A stretch of 46,048 nucleotides of DNA. Origin: an uncultured Plesiomonas sp. GTDB taxonomy: Bacteria; Pseudomonadota; Gammaproteobacteria; Enterobacterales; CAMTGL01. Shown in pieces: positions 1-8,397 of this stretch; the stretch's first letter is position 1, and the number at the start of each line of letters is the position of its first letter. The DNA is taken from assembly GCA_947071955.1 (NCBI GenBank), contig CAMTGL010000001.1, forward strand, positions 1-46,048, in the 5' to 3' direction. A program made the translations under genes and the position numbers. The notes under the pieces are model-generated. The model saw only the letters and a program-made list of their open reading frames with translations. It was not told the origin of the DNA and searched no databases.

Positions 1-286
1 GCCGTGCCAACCAAAAGCCACCGATTTGACCTGTATGTAAAAAGTGCCATGTAACTATTTTCATGTTTTATGGCGCTATTTGCATGCGGCTGTCTTGAGG
101 TTGCCAGCGCCCTGTTGCGGTTACATAGTACAGTACATAGCACTGTGAGATATGGCAGAGATATATCAGTACAATCAATCTGCCCATACACCCGATAAGC
201 ACTTGCTGATTTTCTCAATTACGGGTATTACTCGTAGAGGAAGCAACCCGTTTGCACGATAAATAATAATGAAATCAGAGGGTGTT

Positions 287-445
287 ATGGAGATTCGTCG
301 GCTCTGTAAGTGGGGAAGAGATGAGTACAGTGAGCATTTTAGTCTGCTGTGTGAAATTACCCGTAAACCAAAGTTTAGCTGTATACGCTGTGGGCGCAGT
401 GCGCGTAAAAAACGCTACTTATGCAAGCCGCAAAAGCGTGAGTGA
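287..445 (+). CDS. Small cysteine-rich conserved-looking protein (52 aa), function unknown
   Basis: A 52-residue frame opens with ATG at 287, preceded by an AGAGGG Shine-Dalgarno at good spacing, and ends in TGA at 443-445. The product is very basic and its second half holds a CxxC pair (SCIRCGRSAR) followed by a further Cys (RYLCKPQ), a pattern typical of small zinc-ribbon-like proteins. The ribosome site, the Cys spacing and the basic composition favour it over the overlapping frame that begins at 282. It resembles small CxxC proteins I recall from Vibrio and relatives, but I cannot name a family. It converges on uspA with a hairpin between them. The function is not known; zinc binding is an inference. 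Confidence 0.6.
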   Translation: MEIRRLCKWGRDEYSEHFSLLCEITRKPKFSCIRCGRSARKKRYLCKPQKRE

Positions 446-547
446 CCCTCTGTTAGGGCAGTTTAGTTTCATTTAACGAAATGCAGTCTCACTAAACTAA
501 ATTCAGTACTCTAAATCCAGTATTCCATATCGAATATTCCATATCTA

Positions 548-577
548 ATATAGCGCCGTCATTGGGCGGCGCTATAT
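548..577. terminator. Hairpin between the small Cys-rich ORF and uspA
   Basis: An 11-bp perfect stem (left arm 548-558, right arm 567-577, sequence TATAGCGCCG in the left arm) encloses an 8-base loop. It lies between two convergent genes, so it could end transcription from either side. There is no clear run of T after either arm, so intrinsic termination is uncertain. Confidence 0.4.
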
Positions 578-649
578 ATAGGCGCTATATGTAAGCGTGC
601 CATTATCGCCTTGCCGTATTATCGCAGATCATCGAATCTGAGAGCGTGG

Positions 650-1081
650 TTACTCATCATCGCGCAGCGGTACAATCAGCATATCAATCGGTATATTGTT
701 CATCAGTTGGCGTGCTGATGACATTAGCTTACTCCAGAAATCCTGATGATGGCCGCAGACCAGTAAGTCCACATCATACTGCTTGATAGCATCAATCAGT
801 ACCTGCCCCAAATCACCGCTGCCACTCAAGGTTTCGCGGATAGGATAACCGCCACTCAGTGCCAATTCACGCAGTGCTGCATGGGTCTCTTCCGTGATTT
901 TTTGCTTCATATCCCCCAAGTTGACATCAATCAGCCCGGTATACAGATCCGAATAGTTGACATCGACATGGATCAACGAAACTTTGGCGGCATTTCGTTT
1001 GGCAATACCGACCGCTTTTTTCACCAAGTAGTGGCTTTCTGGTGACAGGTCAACGGCAACTAAAATGTGTTGATAGGCCAT
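650..1081 (-). CDS. uspA: Universal stress protein A
   Basis: This is a 143-residue cytoplasmic protein of the Usp family, nearly the same length as E. coli UspA (144 aa) and almost identical in the blocks HILVAVDLSPES, VSLIHVDVNYSDLYTGLIDV and CGHHQDFWSKLMSSARQL. UspA accumulates in growth arrest and stress and supports survival; its biochemical role is not settled. The start has AAGGAG seven bases upstream. In E. coli uspA and uspB are adjacent and divergent; here a FabG-like gene, a PotD-like gene and ferritin lie between them. Nothing odd is seen in the reading frame. Confidence 0.97.
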   Translation of the reverse strand: MAYQHILVAVDLSPESHYLVKKAVGIAKRNAAKVSLIHVDVNYSDLYTGLIDVNLGDMKQKITEETHAALRELALSGGYPIRETLSGSGDLGQVLIDAIKQYDVDLLVCGHHQDFWSKLMSSARQLMNNIPIDMLIVPLRDDE

Positions 1082-1568
1082 GATGATGCTCCTTTTTCAT
1101 GCATTTAGTTGCTCTGATGGTAGCACCGGCTTGCGCCGTAAAATGCCTTACCGATCACAGGCTGCTATCGGGTTTGAGGCAGGCCACAGCAACAACACCG
1201 GTTTGTTGCCTAAAGGTATAACCATTAATGGCAGTAAATACCTTCATTAAGTGTGGCGGGTTATAACGTTTTCTGCTGACACTTTTACCGGATGAAACAG
1301 GGAAAATACGATAAATAAAAAAAATTAAACACTACATTTTGTCTATTTATGTGGTTATTTAATCGGCATTTTGATTGATTTGCAGCCTGTCGGTCTGGTT
1401 TTTATCCAAGAAATAAACAGATCTTTTGTTGCTATGGTTTGGGGGAAATTTGCCGCGATGGATTTCCGGTGTCATTGATAACGGTATCAAGTAATACACG
1501 ACAGAACGTGATCAGGCTTACAAACTTATTTATTACGATCAACGCAGAACAGGTGCAGGAGTGATGCA
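1082..1568. other. Intergenic region between divergent uspA and the FabG-like gene
   Basis: This stretch of 487 bases has no supportable gene. It must hold the uspA promoter (leftward) and the promoter of the reductase (rightward). The part around 1305-1380 is very AT-rich. I see no confident binding-site consensus or hairpin. Confidence 0.5.
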
Positions 1569-2300
1569 ATGAAAAATAAAATCTGTGTAGTAACCGGTGG
1601 TGGTCGTGGCATTGGCCGGCAAATTGTGAATACCTTGGCCGATGCAGGTGCAGCAATGGTGATTGCCTGTGACCTTGATCCGGCGGCGCTGGAAGAGACC
1701 GCCAGCGGGCGGGCCAATGTGCGTGGTTATGTACTTAATGTGACCGACCGCAGTGCGATCCCCGCGTTTATCGAATCGGTAGTTAAAGAGTTCGGCCAGA
1801 TTGATGTGCTGGTGAATAATGCCGGTGTCACGCGCGATAACCTGATCCAGAAGATGACCGAGCAGGAGTGGGATCTGGTGCTGGATATCAACCTCAAAGG
1901 GGTCTTTAACCTGACACAAGCGGTTGCACCTGTGATGATGGAGCAGGGCAGTGGCGCGGTTGTCAGCCTCTCTTCGGTGGTGGGGATCGACGGTAATATC
2001 GGTCAGAGTAACTATGCGGCCAGTAAAGGCGGTGTGATTGCGATGACCAAAACCTGGGCGAAAGAGTTTACCCGCAAGGGGGCGAAGGTCAGGGTTAATG
2101 CGGTTGCACCGGGCTTTATCCGCACCCCAATGACGGCGGTTGTACCGGACAAAGTCATTGATTATATGGTGGGCAAAACCCCACTCGGGCGCATGGGTAC
2201 CGCAGAGGATATTGCGCAGGCGGTGCTATTTTTGGTCAGTGATCAGTCGGCCTTTATCACCGGGCAGGTGTTGCGCGTTGATGGTGGGCTGACGGTTTAA
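1569..2300 (+). CDS. FabG-like short-chain dehydrogenase/reductase (3-oxoacyl-ACP reductase family)
   Basis: The 243-residue protein is a classical SDR. The N-terminal TGGGRGIG motif (residues 9-16) binds NAD(P), NNAG follows in the first third, and the active-site Ser (SLSSVVG) and YxxxK (NYAASKGG) are intact. The C-terminal ITGQVLRVDGG is typical of FabG. The family reduces 3-ketoacyl-ACP or 3-ketoacyl-CoA with NADPH. The gene stands alone, away from a fab cluster, so it is probably a FabG paralogue; the substrate cannot be read from sequence. AGGAG lies eight bases before the ATG. A strong intrinsic terminator follows at 2417. Confidence 0.85.
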   Translation: MKNKICVVTGGGRGIGRQIVNTLADAGAAMVIACDLDPAALEETASGRANVRGYVLNVTDRSAIPAFIESVVKEFGQIDVLVNNAGVTRDNLIQKMTEQEWDLVLDINLKGVFNLTQAVAPVMMEQGSGAVVSLSSVVGIDGNIGQSNYAASKGGVIAMTKTWAKEFTRKGAKVRVNAVAPGFIRTPMTAVVPDKVIDYMVGKTPLGRMGTAEDIAQAVLFLVSDQSAFITGQVLRVDGGLTV

Positions 2301-2416
2301 CCCGTCGCTTAATCGGGCATTACCCTGATATTTGGCACGAAGCCTTGCCCGAATATAGGGCCAGAACACAATGCAGTGGCTTGAGTAAACATAATAATAA
2401 CAATCCGTGTATGATT

Positions 2417-2441
2417 GCCCCGCACTGCGGGGCTTTTTTTT
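2417..2441 (+). terminator. Intrinsic terminator after the FabG-like gene
   Basis: A 7-bp GC stem, GCCCCGC (2417-2423) with GCGGGGC (2427-2433), has a 3-base loop and is followed directly by eight T residues. This is a textbook Rho-independent terminator and separates the reductase from the PotD-like gene. Confidence 0.9.
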
Positions 2442-2512
2442 GCCCGTGCAGATACCTGAATGTGTGAATGGAAATTGATACCCAAAGGGTATCCTTGGAG
2501 GATTGAACCATA

Positions 2513-3556
2513 ATGATAAGCAAAGGGTGGGTCTTTGGCCTGATGATCGGTGCATCAGTTGGCTTCAGCACACAGGCTGTTGCGAAAGAGAAATTGTACG
2601 TCTATAACTGGACTGATTATATTCCAGCCGCGCTGTTAGAGCAGTTCACTAAAGAGACCGGCATCGACGTTATTTACTCCACTTTTGAGAGTAACGAAGA
2701 GATGTACTCGAAGCTGAAACTGACGCAAGGGGCTGGGTATGATTTGGTGGTTCCCTCTACGTACTACATCAGCAAAATGGCCCGCGAGGGGATGCTGCAA
2801 ACACTGGATCACCGCCAGTTGAAAAATTTTGCTAACCTCGACCCGAGTTTATTATCCCAAGAGTTCGATCCTAAAAATCAGTTTTCAGTCCCTTATGTCT
2901 GGGGGGCAACCGGTATTGCGGTGAATCGCGCAGAGATTGACCCGACGACGGTAAATAGCTGGCAGGATTTATGGAAACCGGCGTTTAAAGATCACCTACT
3001 ACTGACCAATGACTCACGTGAAGTGTTCCATATGGCACTGCTGGTAAAAGGGTTTTCCCCCAATACCACCAATCCAGATGAGATTGGCCAAGCTTATGAG
3101 TTTTTGCGCCCCTTGATGCCGAATGTTCGGGTATTTAATTCCGATGCGCCGGATGTACCCTATCTGCAAGATGAGGTGTCGGTCGGGATGATCTGGAATG
3201 GCCCAGCATGGCGAGCTGCGCAAGAGAACCCCGATATTCAGTTTATCTATCCTAAAGAGGGGGCGATTTTCTGGATGGATAGCATGGCGATTCCGGCACA
3301 GGCTCAAAACCCGCAGGCCGCTTACCGCTTTATCGATTTTTTGTTGCGCCCCGAAAGCGCGGTAGCGATCATCAAAGAGCTGGGTTATTCGGTTCCAAAC
3401 CGCGCGGCTATCCCGTTATTGGATAAAGCAATGGCCGAGAATACTACCTTGTTCCCGCCGGCCGCGGCCATGCAAAAAGGCCAGTTTCAGCGTGATGTCG
3501 GTGATGCCATTACGCTGTACGAAACCTACTGGAATCAGTTACGCTCGGGTAAATAA
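2513..3556 (+). CDS. potD: Periplasmic spermidine/putrescine-binding protein, PotD family
   Basis: The 347-residue protein matches the length of E. coli PotD (348 aa). It starts with a signal peptide (about residues 1-24, ending in AQAVA-like small residues before KEKLYVYNW). The mature protein keeps PotD-type blocks such as YNWTDYIP, FTKETGIDV, GYDLVVPSTYY and VWGATGIAVN. PotD captures polyamines in the periplasm for the PotABC ABC transporter. No potA, potB or potC lies beside it, so this is an orphan binding-protein gene, perhaps a second PotD copy serving a transporter elsewhere. GGAGG precedes the ATG at a normal distance. The assignment to the family is firm; the ligand is inferred. Confidence 0.88.
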   Translation: MISKGWVFGLMIGASVGFSTQAVAKEKLYVYNWTDYIPAALLEQFTKETGIDVIYSTFESNEEMYSKLKLTQGAGYDLVVPSTYYISKMAREGMLQTLDHRQLKNFANLDPSLLSQEFDPKNQFSVPYVWGATGIAVNRAEIDPTTVNSWQDLWKPAFKDHLLLTNDSREVFHMALLVKGFSPNTTNPDEIGQAYEFLRPLMPNVRVFNSDAPDVPYLQDEVSVGMIWNGPAWRAAQENPDIQFIYPKEGAIFWMDSMAIPAQAQNPQAAYRFIDFLLRPESAVAIIKELGYSVPNRAAIPLLDKAMAENTTLFPPAAAMQKGQFQRDVGDAITLYETYWNQLRSGK

Positions 3557-3666
3557 GCGAGTATGTTCAGCAGTAATCCGTTTGGCTTACCGCATTTTAG
3601 CGCTGACGATGGCGACGACAATGTAAGCGTAAGCAGAAGTTCTATTCTCAACATCAAGGAGTTTTT

Positions 3667-4194
3667 ATGCTGGCACAAGCCATGATTGATAAATTAAATG
3701 AGCAGTTGAATCTGGAATTCTTCTCATCCAACTTGTATCTGCAAATGAGCGCATGGTGTGATCACCACGGGTTTGACGGTGCGGCACTGTTTTTGCGCCA
3801 GCACGCGACAGAAGAGATGCAGCATATGCAGCGTTTGTTCAACTATGTCAGCGAAACCGGTGCACTGCCGCTGATTGGTGCTATTGCCGCGCCGGATACC
3901 GAGTACCGCTCGCTGTCTGATGTGTTTGATAAAACCTATGAGCATGAGCAACTGATCACTCGCCAAATCAATGAGTTAGTGCATGTGGCTTTCAGCACGC
4001 AAGATTACTCTACGTTCAGCTTCCTGCAATGGTATGTGGCCGAGCAGCACGAAGAAGAGAAGCTGTTTAAAAGCATTCTGGATAAGATTGAGCTGGTGGG
4101 TGAAGATGGTAAGGCATTGTTCTTTATCGATAAAGATCTGAAAGCTTTGGCGCAAACCGGTAATGCCAATGCGGTAGCCAGCAGCGCGGAATAA
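3667..4194 (+). CDS. ftnA: Non-haem ferritin, iron storage
   Basis: The 175-residue protein is a bacterial ferritin that oxidises Fe(II) and stores iron in a 24-mer shell in the cytoplasm. The ferroxidase ligands are visible: Glu in LNLEFFSS (about residue 17), the EExxH of ATEEMQHMQRLF (about 49-53), and further Glu residues in the third and fourth helices (YEHEQLITRQIN, AEQHEEEKLF). Length and sequence match E. coli FtnA. AAGGAG lies six bases before the ATG. Placement between potD and uspB differs from E. coli. The sRNA RyhB, encoded 4 kb away, is a regulator of iron genes, but no pairing with ftnA was tested. Confidence 0.95.
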   Translation: MLAQAMIDKLNEQLNLEFFSSNLYLQMSAWCDHHGFDGAALFLRQHATEEMQHMQRLFNYVSETGALPLIGAIAAPDTEYRSLSDVFDKTYEHEQLITRQINELVHVAFSTQDYSTFSFLQWYVAEQHEEEKLFKSILDKIELVGEDGKALFFIDKDLKALAQTGNANAVASSAE

Positions 4195-4229
4195 TCTGCG
4201 TGACAGCTTGAGCGAAACCGAAGTAAGAA

Positions 4230-4271
4230 ATAGCGCCGTGCAGGATAGATCCTTTGCCTGAACTGCGCTAT
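4230..4271 (+). terminator. Possible hairpin after ftnA
   Basis: ATAGCGC (4230-4236) and GCGCTAT (4265-4271) form a 7-bp outer stem around a shorter CAGG/CCTG inner pairing, followed by T-rich sequence. It could terminate ftnA transcription, but the loop is long and the T run is interrupted. Confidence 0.3.
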
Positions 4272-4382
4272 ATCTATTTCGTTGCGCGATATCTATTTTG
4301 CACTACATGTGTCTGCTCTGAATATGGCACCATAGAAACTAAAACAGAACACCGTAAACGGAATACGGAAGAGAGTAGGTAG

Positions 4383-4736
4383 ATGGATTTACACTGGGTT
4401 GTTTGGGTTTTACTGCTGATCAGCGTCGTGAATATTGCACGCTATATTTCTAGCCTGAAAGTGCTGCTGTTTGTTATGCGGGAAAGTGACCCGTACCTGT
4501 ATTTGCAGGTTGATGGGCGCGGTTTTTTTCGTGCAACAGGGGTGATCTCAAAGCAGATCCGGCTGTTTCACTATCTGCGTGAACAGCGTTATGTATCCCA
4601 CCATGATCCGCTGTTTATCGAAAAATGCGCCAAAGTCAGGCAGCTATTTATCTTTACCAGCAGCTTATTGTTGCTGATGCTGGCCACGCTGTTGCTGAGT
4701 ATTTTTCTGCCGGAAGCGTTGGTATTGGCCGAGTAG
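4383..4736 (+). CDS. uspB: Universal stress protein B, inner membrane
   Basis: The 117-residue protein has two hydrophobic segments (about residues 2-22 and 90-112) and the UspB signature blocks NIARYISSLKVLL, DPYLYLQVDGRGFF and HHDPLFIEKC. E. coli UspB (111 aa) is a sigma-S-dependent inner membrane protein needed for ethanol tolerance in stationary phase. AGAGAGTAGG lies just before the ATG. It converges with pitA, as in E. coli, and a strong hairpin separates them. Confidence 0.93.
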   Translation: MDLHWVVWVLLLISVVNIARYISSLKVLLFVMRESDPYLYLQVDGRGFFRATGVISKQIRLFHYLREQRYVSHHDPLFIEKCAKVRQLFIFTSSLLLLMLATLLLSIFLPEALVLAE

Positions 4737-4743
4737 TTCTAAA

Positions 4744-4777
4744 ACAACATCGGCAACCCGAGGGCTGCCGATGTTGT
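4744..4777. terminator. Convergent terminator between uspB and pitA
   Basis: A 12-bp perfect stem (ACAACATCGGCA at 4744-4755 with its complement at 4766-4777) has a 10-base loop. On the minus strand it is followed by TTT. Lying between the ends of two convergent genes, it probably serves both. Confidence 0.65.
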
Positions 4778-4815
4778 AATCGTTCTGATTATCTGATGAC
4801 GGAAAAAGTGTACGG

Positions 4816-6297
4816 TCAGAGGATAACGTAGCTTGCGATCCAAAATAGTGCACAAGAGAGCAGCATGGTGGCCGGTAAGGTGAAAATCCACGCCATCAGA
4901 ATGCTTTTCACTGTGCCTGATTGCAGGCGATTTTTGTTGGCTAACATCGATCCCGCTACAGCGGAAGAGAGTACGTGCGTAGTCGATACCGGCATACCGG
5001 TAATACTGGCGATCCCGATAGCAGAGGCTGCCGTGATCTGCGCTGCCATACCCTGAGAGTAGCCCATGCCGCGTTCGCCAATTTTTTCACCCACAGTGAC
5101 CACAATACGACGCCAGCCGACCAGTGTACCCAGACCCAGTGCCAGTGCGACAGCCACAATGACCCATGTTGGAGCATATTCAGTGGTCTGATTTAGATCA
5201 GCACGTAAGGTATTGAGATTGCTAGAGTCAGACTTCGATAACCCCGGCTGTGATGCCACTTTCTTTGCGGTATCATCAATACACAGGATCAAACGACGCG
5301 TCATCCGGCGTTGCTCGGTATCCAGATCGCTGTAACTGTTTACGCCCCGTAGCAGATTCCCCAGCTTATCCAATGATTCACGCGTCTGCGCCGGATTACA
5401 GTGGAATTTACCCTGTGGAATAGCGTTATCTTCAGTACTCACCGGATGGCGGGCAATAAAGGCATCTAATACCTCAGTATTGCTGGCATAAATACCGGCA
5501 ATATGTTCTGCCGCATCGGCGGTTTTGGCGATTTCGTACTTGCTGGCATCCATGTTGACCACGAACTGCGATGGTGCGATACCGATCAAAACCAGCATCA
5601 GCAGACCAATCCCTTTCTGGCCATCATTCGAGCCGTGTGCAAAGCTGACACCAAATGAGGAGAGGATCAGCATAGTGCGCGGCCAAAATGGTGGATGCTT
5701 CTTGCCATCGAGCAGTTGACGCTCTTCTGGGTTAAGATGCATGTGCGATGTCGGGTAGAGCCGTTTTAGCGTTAGCAGCACCACACCGGCAACCGCAAGG
5801 CCAACCAGTGGCGAGACGATCAGCGAAAGCATCACATCCAGCGCTTTTTTGAGGTTCACTCCATCACTGATCGAGGTGTGTGTCATCAATGCATTGGCCA
5901 CGCCGACACCCAGAATCGAACCGATTAAGGTGTGCGAACTTGAGGCCGGTAGCCCCAGATACCATGTGCCGAAATTCCACACAATGGCGGTCAATAGCAT
6001 TGAGAAGACCATGATCAAGCCATGTGTCGAGCTGATATTGACCAACAGATCAATCGGCAGCAGGTGCACAATGGCGTAGGCGACACTCAGCCCTCCTAAC
6101 AACACCCCGAAGAAATTAAAAAATCCCGACAGTACAACTGCAAGTTGTGCCGGCATTGCTTTGGTGTAGATAACCGTCGCTACCGCATTGGCAGTGTCGT
6201 GAAATCCGTTAATAAACTCGTAAGCCAAAACAAATAATAACGCCAGCCCAAGCAGAATGGCGATATGAGTATCAAGACCGGTAAATATATCAAACAT
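4816..6297 (-). CDS. pitA: Low-affinity inorganic phosphate transporter PitA
   Basis: The protein is a PiT-family symporter that imports metal-phosphate with protons. It keeps the family signatures EFINGFHDTANAVATVIYT near the N-terminus and GMPVSTTHVLSS near the C-terminus, GLPASSSHTLIG in between, about ten membrane segments, and a hydrophilic central loop at about residues 265-380. Starting at the ATG at 6297 gives 493 residues that align from the first residue with E. coli PitA (499 aa). The frame stays open upstream to ATGs at 6309, 6333 and 6339, and none has a convincing ribosome site, so the start is uncertain. The neighbours uspB and yhiN are the same as in E. coli. Confidence 0.95.
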   Translation of the reverse strand: MFDIFTGLDTHIAILLGLALLFVLAYEFINGFHDTANAVATVIYTKAMPAQLAVVLSGFFNFFGVLLGGLSVAYAIVHLLPIDLLVNISSTHGLIMVFSMLLTAIVWNFGTWYLGLPASSSHTLIGSILGVGVANALMTHTSISDGVNLKKALDVMLSLIVSPLVGLAVAGVVLLTLKRLYPTSHMHLNPEERQLLDGKKHPPFWPRTMLILSSFGVSFAHGSNDGQKGIGLLMLVLIGIAPSQFVVNMDASKYEIAKTADAAEHIAGIYASNTEVLDAFIARHPVSTEDNAIPQGKFHCNPAQTRESLDKLGNLLRGVNSYSDLDTEQRRMTRRLILCIDDTAKKVASQPGLSKSDSSNLNTLRADLNQTTEYAPTWVIVAVALALGLGTLVGWRRIVVTVGEKIGERGMGYSQGMAAQITAASAIGIASITGMPVSTTHVLSSAVAGSMLANKNRLQSGTVKSILMAWIFTLPATMLLSCALFWIASYVIL

Positions 6298-6339
6298 AAA
6301 ATAAGCCATAAAACCGTCATCAGACTGGCGCATTATCAA

Positions 6340-6919
6340 TATAAATAGCGCCGCTACAAAGCGAAAATTCGAGTTATTTTTAAAAGTGCCGCAAAAAAGG
6401 CAGGAATAATTGCACGCTGTTACCCGTAACCTTAAGTGATTTTCATTATTAACAAATTGATTTATAATTAAATTAATATTTAATTACATTTATATCTGCT
6501 TTTGCAATGAACCCTGTGGGTAAATCCGTGGTTAAGCTCGCATTTCACGATGATTGTGCCATTTCATGACGCAATTTAGCGTTTTTATGCTTTTTCCGTT
6601 CAATTGTTATTGGCGGGATGAGCAACCCACCCTATTTCAATATGGTATTTAATTGTGATGCCAGTATTTTCCCCTCACCTTTTTTAATTTCTCTTACGCT
6701 GTTTTACGTTATGTCGTGTTTTTTACTTCATTTTATCTTTTCTGTTTAGAAAAGATTTAAGGCTCTCTTTTTATTCTGTTTCCCCATGCTATGGCTTCTT
6801 TATTGCTCTTAAGGCACTGACCATATCTGGTGGTTAGCCGTAAAGCCCATTACAATCCGCCGATGATTTGGTGGCCGCCGGTGAATGCGCGGTGGCAACA
6901 AGGTGAACTAGAGGCGAGT
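6340..6919. other. AT-rich intergenic region between divergent pitA and yhiN
   Basis: This stretch contains promoters for both flanking genes but no supportable gene. An 8-bp perfect dyad ATCTTTTC/GAAAAGAT with a 6-base loop lies at 6735-6756; its role is unknown. The yhiN frame is open from 6830, but the family alignment begins at 6920. No PhoB box was recognised. Confidence 0.45.
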
Positions 6920-8170
6920 GTGAAGACTGAATTTGATGTAGTGATTATCGGAGCAGGGGCAGCAGGGTTACTGTGTGCGGCAATGGCCGCTGAGCGCGGG
7001 CGACGTGTGCTAGTGGTGGATAACGGTAAAAAAGCCGGACGTAAAATTTTGATGTCGGGCGGTGGCCGTTGCAATTTCACCAATTTGTATATTGAGCCGG
7101 CTGCCTATCTGTCTGAAAATCCGCATTTTTGTAAGTCAGCACTTTCACGTTATACCCAGTGGGATTTCATTGCGCTGGTGGCAAAACACAATATTGCCTA
7201 TCACGAGAAAACCCTCGGGCAGTTGTTTTGTGATGACTCCGCCGAGCAGATCGTGGCCATGTTGCTGGCCGAATGTGCCGAGTACGGTGCACAAATCCGC
7301 CTGCGGTGTGATGTTAGTGCAGTTGAACGGGTTGCCGCTGAACAGACAGCCGACAGCGCCGATGTACCGTATAGCGCTGATGCACCGTATAGCGCCGATG
7401 CACCGTATTTAGTGCAGACCAGCAACGGAGCAATTTGTTGTCAGTCGGTGGTGGTGGCCAGTGGCGGATTATCAATGCCGGGGCTGGGCGCAACACCACT
7501 GGGTTATCGGATTGCCGAGCAGTTTTCACTGCCGATTATCCCCACCCGTGCCGGATTAGTGCCATTTACGCTGCACAAAGCTGAGCTTGATGCTCAGCAA
7601 TCGCTGGCGGGAATTGCTATTCCGGTGAGTGTTGAGTCACAGCAAGGCGTTGTGTTTCGTGAAAATCTGCTATTTACCCACCGTGGTCTATCGGGGCCGG
7701 CGATTTTGCAGATCTCCAGTTACTGGAAAGCGGGGGAAACAGTCAGTGTGAATCTGCTGCCTGATCTTGATTTGCTGGCCGAGCTGGAGCAGTTGCGGCA
7801 GGCACAGCCAAATCTTAGCCTAAAAAATGCACTGTCGCGCTGGCTGCCAAAACGTTTTGTCGAGTGTTGGATAGAGCAGCAGCGGTTGCCTAATCCGGTA
7901 CTATCGCAACTGAGTAATGCACAAAAAGCGGCACTGGTCAGTGCGCTACAGCAGTGGGCGGTGCAGCCAAATAGCACGGAAGGTTATCGTACTGCAGAGG
8001 TTACACTCGGTGGTGTAGATACGCGGGTGTTGTCATCAAAAACCATGCAGGCGAACGATATTCCCGGTCTCTATTTTATCGGCGAAGTGGTGGATGTTAC
8101 CGGTTGGCTCGGCGGATACAACTTCCAGTGGGCATGGAGCTCGGCCTACGCCTGTGCTCAGGCGTTATAA
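6920..8170 (+). CDS. yhiN: FAD-dependent oxidoreductase, HI0933/YhiN family
   Basis: The 416-residue protein starts with a dinucleotide-binding motif (FDVVIIGAGAAG). It keeps YhiN blocks NGKKAGRKILMSGGGRCNFTN, TLGQLFCDDSA, GGLSMPGLGATPLGY, LLFTHRGLSGPA and TGWLGGYNFQWAWSSA. The E. coli protein begins just before the first strand, matching the GTG at 6920, which has AGAGGCG in front; the longer frame from 6830 adds about 30 residues with no family match. Members are flavoproteins; the physiological reaction of YhiN is not well defined. Unusual here is a three-fold 18-bp repeat at 7355-7408 that inserts SADVPY/SADAPY/SADAPY into a surface loop. Confidence 0.93.
   Translation: MKTEFDVVIIGAGAAGLLCAAMAAERGRRVLVVDNGKKAGRKILMSGGGRCNFTNLYIEPAAYLSENPHFCKSALSRYTQWDFIALVAKHNIAYHEKTLGQLFCDDSAEQIVAMLLAECAEYGAQIRLRCDVSAVERVAAEQTADSADVPYSADAPYSADAPYLVQTSNGAICCQSVVVASGGLSMPGLGATPLGYRIAEQFSLPIIPTRAGLVPFTLHKAELDAQQSLAGIAIPVSVESQQGVVFRENLLFTHRGLSGPAILQISSYWKAGETVSVNLLPDLDLLAELEQLRQAQPNLSLKNALSRWLPKRFVECWIEQQRLPNPVLSQLSNAQKAALVSALQQWAVQPNSTEGYRTAEVTLGGVDTRVLSSKTMQANDIPGLYFIGEVVDVTGWLGGYNFQWAWSSAYACAQAL
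7355..7408 (+). repeat. Three tandem 18-bp repeats inside yhiN
   Basis: Three adjacent units begin at 7355, 7373 and 7391. Units 2 and 3 differ at one base (AGCGCTGATGCACCGTAT against AGCGCCGATGCACCGTAT), and unit 1 has one further change. The unit is a multiple of three, so copy-number change keeps the frame. Confidence 0.95.
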
Positions 8171-8363
8171 GTGAGACATTAATAGTAATAGAAACAAGCG
8201 TAGGCTCGCGCACAGGTACAAAAACGCCCGAGTCTGGCCGTTATCGTATGCTGATAGGCAAGTCAATGCTGGGTGCAGATCGCAAGCGGGTTGTATTCAC
8301 AGCGGGCTTGCTAAGGTAAATACCTTGTTTGTCACAATTGCGGCAGATTTACTGTTGTTGCCG

Positions 8364-8394
8364 TTTACAATGCTAATGATAATCGTTATCATTA
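8364..8394 (+). promoter_or_regulatory. ryhB promoter with overlapping Fur box
   Basis: TTTACA (8364-8369) and TATCAT (8387-8392), 17 bases apart, form a sigma-70 promoter. A perfect dyad at 8374-8394, arms TAATGATAA and TTATCATTA around TCG, is very close to the Fur consensus and covers the spacer and the -10 element. Iron-loaded Fur bound here would block RNA polymerase, as at E. coli ryhB. Confidence 0.92.
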
Positions 8395-8397
8395 AGT

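Noticed and set aside
282..476. 64-aa frame at the left end
   Set aside because: It overlaps the 52-aa Cys-rich frame, which has the correctly spaced ribosome site and a coherent composition.
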